64,000 nt of DNA from Cinnamomum chago. Its lineage: Eukaryota; Streptophyta; Magnoliopsida; Laurales; Lauraceae. Every line of letters begins with the position of its first letter. Positions within the stretch are counted from its first letter, which is position 1. The stretch is from contig CP142452.1 in the NCBI GenBank assembly GCA_038049695.1, positions 91,333,501 through 91,397,500 of the forward strand. Reading direction: 5' to 3'. This document shows, piece by piece, positions 45,313 through 57,500 of this stretch. The notes below the pieces were generated by a model. That model saw nothing but the letters and a program-made list of their open reading frames with translations. It did no database searches and was not told the origin of the DNA. The position numbers and the translations under genes are program-made.

Positions 45313-45319
45313 TATATAA
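45313..45319 (+). promoter_or_regulatory. TATA box of the STRAP-like gene
   Basis: TATATAA followed by a CT-rich leader (TCTCTAACCC, CTTTCTCATTC). A start near 45345-45355 would give a 5' UTR of about 440 nt, unless an intron lies in it. Confidence 0.6.
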
Positions 45320-45792
45320 GAAGGAGCGTTCCCACTCGTTTCCCTTGCGCCTCGACGTCGCCATTTTCAATTTTTTCCTCTGTAAATTTCTCTCTAACCC
45401 TAAAAAATTTCCTGGAACAAATACTTCCTTTGCTTTCTCATTCATCTCTTCGCATCACAACGCTTTCGATCTCTCTGAGAAGGATCTTCGATCTATATTC
45501 TATTAGGGTTAGGGTTTTGTTTTCTTGAATCTCCCTTTATCCTCTTCCGACGACACATGTTTTCTTAATTTTCTTCTCTCAATCCTTTCTTCTCTATGTA
45601 AAAGCATCACCCACCACCGATTTTACTTTCTTTTCTTTCTTCTTGTGATTCTTGATACGTGAAAGCTTTTTGTAGCTTGGGTTTTTTTTTTTTTTAAATC
45701 ATCCTTTTCTTTTGTTGTGTGAGTGGAAAGATTTCATTCTAGGGTTAGGTTTTTTTTTTTTTTTCTGGGTTCTTAAAAGAGCTTTGGGATCG

Positions 45793-48700
45793 ATGGATAA
45801 GAGGAAAGTGGCGGTCCCTCTCGTGTGCCATGGGCATTCGCGACCCGTTGTTGATCTGTTTTACAGCCCCATTACGCCTGACGGATTCTTTCTCATCAGC
45901 GCCAGCAAAGGTATTAATGTGCTCCCTTCTTTTCTCTTTTTGTTTGAGAACTTTCAAGCTTTTTGGTGACCCATCCGTTAAATTATCAATCTTGACTATC
46001 GAAAGTTGGGGGCCTGTGGTGGGGTGGATTATAGATTGAAAATCGCAATCAGATGATATATTCATTCCATGATGGCTATTGAATACGTCGTTAATTAGAA
46101 AGCAGGAGGTGACAATCCAATTTCTTGGGTAATAATAGATTAACAATTTTATTTATGCAAGACTAACACAATTGTATCCCTATTTCTGAACTGTCTCTGT
46201 TAAACTATTGGAGTTGTTTTATTCATTATTGGGTTTCTTTTTGGATTGAGAACTCATTTAACAATTTTGTAATCACAATTACCTGGGATGCTTTTAAACT
46301 CTCTGGGTTCGAGAAGTTTCACTATTGAGTTTATGAGGAAGATATCTTTCTTTTTTATTTTACTTTTTTTTTTATTGGTAACCAGCGACTTGAACCCACA
46401 ACCTCAGGGGTTGCAATAATAATGAGCACCTTCCATTGTGCCATGGGGCTCTTGTCGATTTTATGAAAAAGACTTCTTTTCTTCCAAAATGGCTTGGAGT
46501 TGAACACAAGCTTTATGGCATTATTATAGGTTGTCAAATTGCCAATGTCATAGGTCTTTATATGAGATTGTTTAAACTGTAGGAAGAATAATCTCCAAAG
46601 ATTTTTTGGGTGAGCCACTTGAATTTCTAATACTTCTGCTCTTCGTATGAATGTGTGATTAGGTAGCACTTTCCTAATATCTGTAGGACTGATTCTTGAA
46701 GTCAGAATGAACCTGGATTTTTATCTTTTCATAGTGTTCCCATCATGCTATATGTCCCTTGTTAACTGAAGTGCTCTTGGTATGTCGCTGTTGTCCTAAG
46801 GCATGCCATTGCTCTATATATATATCGTAGTTTTCAAATTTTTTTTGGGACCTTTAAATCCCAAGTTAAAACTTGATGTTAGCATATACATGATTCATAT
46901 TTAATTTTTTTATTGTAAATATTTTTTTTTCTATATGTCAAATAAATAATTTAAAATCCATGCGTGGTGTGACACTGTGAAATCATGTCATGTGTCCTCA
47001 ACTCTCAAATCCAATTTTCAACATCATAATCGATAATCACATTTACATTATCGCTACACTCGATTAGGGAAACCTAGTACCTAAATCAGTAATTTCGAAC
47101 TACATATTAATTTAAAATATTATTCTAAATCATTAAGGTTTTGCCATAGACCTTAGTAATTATAAATTGTCTTTCTAACTTTTTGAAGAGCCAAAAGACA
47201 ATTATACCATTAAGGTTTTGCCAAAGAAGCTTTTTATTTATTTGTTCAAATTGGTGATAATCTTTGCACAAACCATTCTTATTCAGCGAAAACTTGGACT
47301 GGTACAGCTGAACAGGTCCTAAGTCCGGGTGAGAATCATTTGGTGGGCTGTTCTGTTCAGATGCCTGACCAAACCACACAGTTATGACTTGTTCATCTAA
47401 GCCAAACCAAAATGCACAACTATGACCCATATCCTTTTATAAAAGACCCTTCCAGGTCTTCTTTAAGTGTTTTCTACCATATCTCATGTGCCTGATTACT
47501 TGTTTTTATCAATTATTTGAACCCGAGTCTCCTCTCGAACCTGTTAGAAGTATGATTTGTAAAATGTCATTTATTTATTTATTTTTAATCAAGAAGAATC
47601 ACACAGCTACTCTCTCTTTTGACCATTCTCACTGCCTGCTATGAACCTTTTAGACTTTTGTATATCTGGTTTTGGTCCTCTGTTGTTGCTTTTGGATTGA
47701 GTAAAGCCATCTAAGAGGTCTTACATCATCCTCCTGGCAATAGTGGATTCATTGGATATAATTGAGGACTGAAATGTTCATTTCACTTTGCATTTTGTTA
47801 CTTGGAGAAATGTTTTCCTACAAGCTACTGCATATGCTGTCCACGCTGCGGGGCCCACTTTGGATCGGTTCAGGCCCTTTAACATTTTCATCCCCTCATG
47901 ATTTGGTACCAAGCCCAGGTTCACTATCATCAAACCTTTATCCACCGTTGGATTGAATCGCAAAGAACTCTATCGTTAAAAGACCACTAAAGTCTATGAC
48001 TTTCAAATCAAGGGCTAGGATTATCTTACAAGGCTGATTTTTTGGCAGGCCCTTATCTGCAAGGAGACCTTTCCATCTACCCCACCCCACTAATAAGAAT
48101 TGAGAGGGCATCTTAAGTGGGCCTCACAAGCTAATATGTAGTCTCCTCATAGGAAAACATTGCCCTTGTTACTTGTTCCTAAAAGCAGTAATTTTTTTAT
48201 TTTTATTTATTTATTTATTTTTATTTTATTTTTATGTCAGATTCCAGTCCTATGTTGAGAAATGGAGAAACTGGAGATTGGATTGGTACCTTCGAAGGGC
48301 ATAAGGGTGCGGTGTGGAGTTGCTGCCTCGATACCAATGCTTTACGCGCTGCGTCAGGCTCAGCTGATTTTACAGCGTACGTTGAATTATTCCTCTATCT
48401 TGCACTTTTGGCTATTTTGTTGTAAAATACTTTTTTGCATTTGACATCTTTTATAAGGAAGTGGTCCTAATACTTGCTCCAAATTGTTCCATGTGAATAC
48501 TGTGCTCATTTTCTTATGTACTGGTAACATGTTATATCTTTGTGTGGATTTTTGTTATTAGTTTCTTCATATCGATTGTGGTTCTAACAGAATTATAGTA
48601 GAGGAGACATGACCTTTTATTTTATTATCAACAATAAAAAGAGACTATTAGGTTATGGGTTGTTTGTGTAATTTATTTGTAAAGTATTGCGAAGTAAAGG

Positions 48701-51476
48701 GTCAATTCAATATACAAGAAAAGAAGTGGGGGTCAAATAAAAAAGTATTAAATTTCAAAAAGCACATCTTTTTATTTTTTATTTTTATAAAAAGAGTCAA
48801 AAAGCTACTCTCTTATGTCATTAAATGACAAAAGAGCCTCTTTTGCATGAATACTATGCTTACTTTCTTATGTACTGGTTGTAACATGGTACATCTTTGT
48901 GTGGATTTTTGTTACTAGTTTCTTCATATCGATTGCAGTTCCTTTTGCCAAATAAGTTCTAAAAAAAAAAAAAAAACTACTCTCTCTTACTACTAAATGA
49001 CAAAAAGTCATTACTTGACCTTTTGTCATTTATAGAACCTTTTGATTTGACCCTAAGTGCGAGGAGCGGGAGCGCTGAAACGTTAAATTTTAAAATAATT
49101 ATATGTCCAGAGTGCCTATACAACATAATACTTTTGGGTTTATACACAATTAACTAATGGGCATAAATATATCTTATCCATATATTCAAGTATAAAAAAT
49201 GGAGAAAAAAAATAACTTTGCAATTTGATCACATAAAATAGACAATAATTAATAAGTCAGAAGAAGTTTCTTCATTTAGAAGATAAATGTCAAGCTTACG
49301 GAAAAAGAAAATGCACATAAACTAAAGATTCTGCAAGATTCGCTTTATATTCGGTTGATCCGTGCTCCGAGCATCTTCGAATCGAGCTTCGAAGATTGTC
49401 GAACTGCGCTCCGAGGACGGATCCGCTCCGAAAACACGGATCGGCGTTTTCGGAGCGGGATCGGGGAGTGTGAGGGTAGGTTCCGGTTACTAAGATTTGA
49501 CCCCCTCTTCTTTTATTCTCTCCTGATTTGACCATTTTCTTCACTTCATTATACAAGTAAATTACCTAAACAGCCTGCATGTTTGGTAACTTCAGTTTAC
49601 TAGTGAAGTGAGGTGAATGGTCAATTTAAGAGACAAGAAAAGAAGAGGGGTCAAATGTTATAGCCTCTTGTCATTTAGTGACATGAGAATTTAGTTTTTT
49701 TACTTTTTTTTTTGGATAAAAAGAAGAGGGCTTTTTGTCATTTAGTTGCATAAGAAAGTAACTTTTTGACTTTTTTTTTTTTTTAGTAAAATGTATAGAT
49801 GTTCTTTGAAATTTGGTACCTTTTGATTTGACCCTCATCTTTTTATCTCTCTTGAATTGACCCTTAACCTCACTTTACTAGTAAAGTGAAGTTACCAAAC
49901 AGGCCCTGACTATCTAACATTATCTTGATTTCTTCTTTTGTACATTTATTATGACTAAAGAATCTGATTTTCAACTCTATCGTCCATAGACATGTGATAA
50001 ATTGATACTAATAGTGACAACGTAGTAATGGCTCAGGAATTCTGTTTGATGTATACACTGAAAATCCTTGAACCTTGTCACCCTAACATGGACAAACCCC
50101 CAGTTCATTCTCATTTGCCCAACTTTGACAGTTGTAGTTGTACCCACCATTAAGTTGGTCGCCATTTGTTTAATGGTTGTATCTTGTGAGCGTGGAAATT
50201 CATAGTTACTCTGATCTAAGCAGCACTAATATTGAGCCATCCCTGATCCACCATAAGTGTTCCCCCTTCTCCCCCCTCACCCCCACGCCAAAGACTCACT
50301 TGGTTGCTATGTGTGACTGTCTGGGGTGTGCGCTATAGAATGCTCATGTAGTGAAACCATGGTTCAAAATTGCGGTTGCGGTCACCGTCGTGGTCATCTA
50401 GTTGTATTGCGGTTCATGGTCATCGCGGCCCATCACAGTGCTAATTTTTATTTTACTCCTAAAAAATTCGAAAAAATATCCAAAAAATCTAGAATATTCT
50501 AAAATGCTAGAAAACAATATCTTTCTCCATTAGTAAACACTTAAAAGCAAAATATCGCCCCCCCTAAGTCATTACATCCCGTATCACTTTCTTATTTGAT
50601 ACTTATAAAGATTGCTATGAATTCAATAGCTTACATGTATATATTAAAATAAGTTCAAATATCATAAATTTTACAGGATGCATTGCAACCATAATTTTGA
50701 ACTAATCATTAGTGTTAAAAACACTTTAAAGTCAAGAAACTACTAGTAGTAGTATAGATGTACAATGCTCAATTATTCGATAACAAAGTAAATTGTGGCT
50801 GAATTTCAACTTTCAAGTAACATTTACTACTACATCAAGATTAATTAATTAATTAGAAACATCGGAGTATGAACATAAGGGTATTGTGGTTGCGAAGGGA
50901 AGAAACTATTGTATGAGAGTCCACAAAATCTTGCAAATCACTTGAGTTTTGGTGAAAAAATAAGTTTAGGAAGCTCTAACATAGTTTTAAGAAGCTCCAC
51001 ACACAAAAAAAAATCATCGTCTATTTTGACCGTTATTTTCAAAATATCGGCCGTTATGGACTGTTATGAACGTTAAATTGACCGTTATGACCGTTATTTT
51101 CACTTTTTTTTTTTTTTTTTACACCGTCACCGTTATTACCGTTATATTGTAAATATCATGACGGTATAGGCCGTTACCGTTTCATAACGGCCGTTGTGAA
51201 ATGGTAATGCCGTTATTTTAAACTATGAGTGAAACTGAAAGCTTGTGGTATTGAGAAAAAGCATCCATGGATCATCGCCCACATGACTAGAGATCATATG
51301 CTGACACCACCTCATTTTGTCCATGTGGTGAAAGCCCAGTGTTCTTTCTTCCAAACTGTTAAAAAAAGCACACTTAAAATATCTCACTCGTTGTAGCGGG
51401 CCACAAGGCCGGATCGAGACAATTTGAGGCCTAAAGCGACAATTCTAAATGAGGCCTCAAATTATCTATTCTTTTT

Positions 51477-51509
<33 letters not shown>

Positions 51510-54500
51510 TTTTTTATTTTATTTTAAGCGTCTGGATTCGTATTTTCTAATAGACACATTTATCATTTATAAATGATAACTAATAATATTTATAAATAAA
51601 ACGAACACTAACTATAATAAACATACAATGCGAGCATGGAATTAAAAAAATCTTAAAATCATAAAATAATAGAACCTGATTTAGTGATTTATCATTATTG
51701 GCCATAAAGATTGTAGATGTAGATGAATTTCTAATTTGATCCAGGTTTTTCATTATGAAAAAAAATGGATTATATTTGAGTTAGTGGGTTATGATTAACA
51801 TATATTATAAAAAAGACTCACATATATTATCAAAATATATCCATATATATTATTAAAAAGAAGACAAAATCAGATCAATAAATCTTTAAAGAAGATTGCT
51901 TTAGAAATTAAAAAAAAAGTAATTATAGAAAAATGCAATCTATGAGAGAGACAGAGGGTGAGAGAGTAAAGAGTACATGAGATGGAAAAGCGTTAGTGGA
52001 GAAACGAGATGGCGATGAGGTTGGGTTGAGATTTGTTGGCATTTAAAAAGACACTGTGTAGAGAAAAAGAAGGATGACACTTGCTTTAATGCTTTGTTTA
52101 AATGTGAAAAGATGGCTTTAATGAGATTTGATACTAATTACTATTATGGGGCCTTGGAAGAAAAAAAAACTATGACAGATGCTTGAATGGTTTTTTAGAA
52201 TTTCAAAAGATGATTTTATGGGGCCTTATCTTTTTGGGGGGCCTAAAGCAAGGGCTTTTCTTGCCCAATGGTTGAGCCACCCCTAGCGGGCCACACTTTT
52301 GGATTTGTCACATGAAGAACACATGATCAATTCCATTTGATTCTAATGTTGTTAACGATGGAGTTAATTACTTGCTTTCTTGCAATCAATCCAGTGGTTG
52401 GCCCCACCCAATGTTCCATGCCTAGGCACTGTCAATATGCCAAAGATGGGTTTGTGTGTGTGTGTGTGATGCAAATGTTTTGGATTTCAAAAGTGCGTGC
52501 TGCACATGCCGAATGGGCTGGGCTGCATGGAAGCATCAATGTTTCCATCATATCTCTCTTTCTCTCTCTCTCTCTATATATATATGTATGTATATGTTTT
52601 TTCTAAAACATCCCTTCAATAGTTTGCATTTTGCAATATGGGAAATTCTTTATGTCCCATTTCTTATAGCAGTGGTGTATATTTGTTAATACTTTGTGGA
52701 TGAAGTTACAAGCAATGGTTTTATTATTTTGGATCATATTGTTTGTGACAATTGGTTTAAGTGAATTTAGAGGTTTGTTGGGCTTTATCAGGTAGTTAAT
52801 TTTTGGAATTTGTGCATGTTAGCATGGATAAATATGAACAGGATCTTGGTGGTTGTCATTTCATCAAATGTTGCTAATTTCAAACCTAATTATTTTTTCC
52901 TTGTTGGTTGCAGAATGCAGTAGCTATGTAATTGATAGATAATAATAAAAAAAAGTACTGTATTGTGATTTGATCAAAACAATCTTTGTTGTTTTACGCT
53001 TGCAGGAAAATATGGGATGCATTAACTGGAGACGAGTTACACTCATTTGAACACAAGCATATTGTTCGTGCATGTGCCTTTTCAGAGGTAGATTATGGAA
53101 TTCCTTTTAATTCTTTTTATTTGCACTTCTGTATTATACAATTTAATACATCATTATTACAGATCTAGATTACTATGCTAAAAAAGATAGCTTGTTGTAC
53201 TTTGTGAGCTTGTTTCATGTGGTGTTGGCACTTCACTTTCTAAGAATATTAGTAAGGTGAATTGTTTCAATCCAAGATGATGAGAATTCTTGTTTCTGCA
53301 TTTTTTTTTTTAATCTTGTTTTTTATGTTAACATTTGTGGAAAGCAACCATACAAAATTTTCAGCACAAAATGAAAAGCCCATGTCATGTGACATCAGCA
53401 GATTTAGTGTTGTGATGTTTTTCTTGAAAAGAAAAAAAGGAAAGAATACTAGCTTCGGTTGTGTTGTTTGAGCTTGTTTCGTGTGTAGTTGGTACTTCAC
53501 ACTAATGGTAATGGTAAATGTGAACCGTTTCAATCCAATTGTTTTTACGAGTAAGCTTTTTTTGTTTTTAAAGTTAACCCTTTGTGGAAAGCAACTATAC
53601 ACATTTTCATTTTTCACACCACAATAAATAAAAGGCCCGCGTACATTTCATGTGACAGAATCACATTTAGCATTATGTGATTCTTTCCCTATGGGTCTAA
53701 TTGGATAGGGAGAAAAGGTGGAGAGAGATGCCCAAAACTCAAATTTTTACTGTGGACTGCCACATCCAAAGGACCCCTATGTTTTGGCAAGAATAGGGGC
53801 CTTAATAGACTAATAGTGTTTTTTTTTTTTTTCAATAACTCTATGGTGTTTTCTGTGCTGCTAATTGTATCTTATCCAATCTTTGTACAGGATACACACC
53901 TGCTGCTTACTGGTGGTGTTGAAAAGGTCCTCCGCATTTTTGATTTGAATCATCCAGATGCACCTCCAAGAGAGGTTGATAAATCACCTGGTTCTATCAG
54001 AACTGTTGCATGGCTTCATAGTGATCAAACAATTTTAAGTTCTTGCTCTGATATTGGGGGTGTGAGGTATGTGAGCATTACTAAAAATATTGTCAAACTA
54101 CTTGATTTTTATTTATTTATTTATTCTTTCAAAGAGCGTTGTCTGATTTGAAGAAGCTTAAATGGCATTCTTTAAGAATTTGTATTTTTTGTTGACTATA
54201 TACGAAGTAATTGTCACTGATTGAGTGATTGGCCTGTGATTTATCCATATGCTGAATGATAGAGCTAGCTACGTGACGGTCTTAATAAGTTGCATCAATT
54301 CTTATGCACATGCCTGTACCCATGCAACTTATTAACCTTTAGTTATGAGGCACCACCATTCTGGTCAATCCTGTTGCTTGCTATGATTGAGTCATGACTT
54401 ATGGTTAAAGATTTATATTTTGCATCATTTCATTAGTTTCATTTTTTCATCTGACATCATACTTGAGCTCTCATTTATCCTATCTGATGCTTTACAAACT

Positions 54501-57500
54501 CCTGCTGTACTATGACATATAGGGTCCTCATTTTCCATATGTATGAGTGGTACCATGATTAGGTGATTCTGCCACTTTCTGATATGACCCTATGATGGGT
54601 CGGAGTTAATGTCAAGTTTGAGGTAGACTAGCTTCCAAATCAGCGTTTTAAAACTGACCCGAGCCTAAGTCGACTCAAACTCAGACATGAACTAGTCGGG
54701 TCATGTCCAACTCGGCCGGTTCATATGGGACCCACCGCCCATTTCCTCCTCTTTTTGCTTGAGAACCCACCCCCCCTTCCCCCTCCCAATTTCCCATTTT
54801 CTTAGAACAACTTTTTTTTGGAGAAATTCAAGGCAGAGGCCTTGTTTTCCCACTTTCAAACCCTAGTTTCTTGACTTTCTTCAATTTTTTCCTCTTAGTC
54901 TAGATTGAGAAACCCCAGAATACCTCCCCTACGCCCTCCTCTTCCATTTTTTGAGATCAACCACTTGAAAACCCGAAAACCCCTTCGAATATCCCATTAC
55001 TCCTCCCTATTTCCCACCTGGCCATTCCTCACTTGCCATGGGGTGGAAGGGGAGTGTTTCCCTATAGGTTTGGCCAAGTTAGAAATGCTCTAGCTCATTT
55101 CTAAGTGTGAGAGATTATATTCTTGAAGACATGGACGGTCTCTCAGAACCGTGTCTAGAGAACATTTCAAGTGTTAGTGAAATGGGCTTTTGCTCAATTG
55201 GGAGATCGAGAAGCTGAAGTTTCTTTCATTGAAATCTTGTGTTGGTTTGAACGATACAAGTTTCAAGGCAATTGGAACTGGGCTTATTGGATTTAAGGCC
55301 ATATCAATTCTAACCAGCACCACATTATCATACAAGAGAGGGACTTGAGTACTTGACCCAACCTATCCCCTGCCAAGTCGGGGGTTGAGTCTGTTTTTTC
55401 AAAACCCTGCTTCAGATACATGGTTAACAAAAAGCACAGCAATGGTGTTTAATTGAGGGATGGCTTTACTGGAATCCTTAATCAGATCAAAACTTGACAG
55501 TGGCAAAGAACTAGTTCCCGTTTACTAATCCATTTTGCATGTACAGGTTGTGGGATGTAAGAAGTGGGAAGATTGTTCAAACCCTTGAGACCAAGTCACC
55601 TGTCACCAGTGCTGAAGTGAGTCAAGATGGGCGCTATATCACAACTACTGATGGTTCTTCTGTCAAGTTTTGGGATGCAAATCAGTAAGTTTTTTCCCTA
55701 GCTTGCTTGGCCGTCTGATGCTATTCTTCGTTGTGTGGCTTCATATTCTATTGCATGTGTGGATGTGGGTGCTATTCATGCATCCAAGCCTTCCACCAAG
55801 TGATGTACCCAAACTGTGCCCCAGTTGGAGCCTATCATGTAAGTGACCTATCAAGAGTCTCGTCTACTGGCTACAATGGACAGTGTATGTCCCATTGGAA
55901 AGCTCTGTTAATATTCCCATTTATCTTGTATGTCCTTATCATTGACAGAGGCCTATATTTTGGGTCAGGCACTAACATGACAGGCCCACCTGATGGCATG
56001 GCACAAACTGATACATGTGACTGGGGGATTATACATAGGAATTAGGATTGTGCTTTACAATTTGTCTCTGGAGTTGGTTAGTCTGCATGTTATAATGGTG
56101 TTCGCTCTTTTTTTTTCCTTCCAGTTTTGGGATGGTGAAGAGCTACAATATGCCTTGTGCTGTTGAATCTGCTTCACTTGAACCAAAGCTTGGGAACAAG
56201 TTTGTAGCAGGAGGTGAAGACATGTGGATTCGTCTGTTTGATTTCCATACCGGTGAAGAGATTGGTGAGTTACGGACTGCTCAAAGTTATTTTTATGGGT
56301 GTTTACATTGTTGTTCCCTGAATGGTATGTCTGTTGTTATTTTCCAAAAAAAAAAACATGTCTGGTGCACTAATTTACTTATTTGCTTCAGTTTTGATAA
56401 GAAAAATGTTTTATAATAAAATAAATAAACAAACTGTGTTATTGCCTTTTCATGGAGTGGTACAATGGATACTTTACCTGAATTTCTCAAAATGTGACCT
56501 AAAATATTGAAGTTCTGAGCTTGACTTGGCTTCCTGAGCCTTGACTTTCTTTCAATAATATATCTTGTATCTTTTTTTTTAATAACTGGTATCCTGACTG
56601 GAACCTACAACCATAAGGTTGCAATAGTGAACACCTTCCACTATGCCATGGGCTCTTCTCCTATCATATCTTATATCATATCAGTGATATCTTTTTTTTT
56701 TTAATGGTCATATCAGTGATAGGTTTATCCTGGAATTGTGAGCTGGGTAGAGTTCTACTTTCATATATAACTTGAAAAGGTTTTTTTTTTTCCTTTTTAT
56801 ATCCGACTGCCTGTCTGAGGCCAACCCACTTTTTCTGGCCTTGGAATGAGTGCATGTTGAGAATAACATGTTGCCAAGAAAAAATATGAAGAGTCAATCA
56901 TCAGTTGTAGTATAATGTTTTGACAATAAGATCATTTAAGGAGAAAAAAAAGGAATATAAACTGCTGAAAGAAAATTCGCACAAAACCTTGGTGCCAAAT
57001 GGACCAACAAGAGTATTCATGTTTCTTCCTATGGGACCTGTTTGTTTGGAGGTATTTCTGACGAGAATTGTGAGTGTTGGGAATTCCTGATACTAGTTTC
57101 AAATCATATTCCTAGAGCATTTGGAATTCTTTGTTTGAACTCTGGAATTCTGAAAATCAACATCTTGAAAAGTCACTTTTGGCCTTTGAAATTCTCAAAA
57201 TTCCAACTTCTTGAATGCTTAGACTGTACTTGAGCATTTTGGAAACCACTTGGGGGATGACATTTGAAGAATTCATAATTCTATTCAGACAAGATTTCTC
57301 AGAATTCCTCTAATCAACTAGGCCCTATATCTATGTTGAATGAAAACACACATTTAGGGCCTGTTAGCTTGCAGAGAATACATGGGAATTCCTGGTCAAA
57401 TCTGCTACATTGAAGGATTACTAGAGGGGTGAAGGATATGAGTTTGGGGATGAAAGATATAAGCTAGTTATGTAGATGCAATCCTCACTTTCCTAGTATT

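Noticed and set aside
45262..45528. ORF overlapping the STRAP promoter and leader
   Set aside because: It begins upstream of the TATA box, so it cannot be a leader uORF as read; no family similarity.
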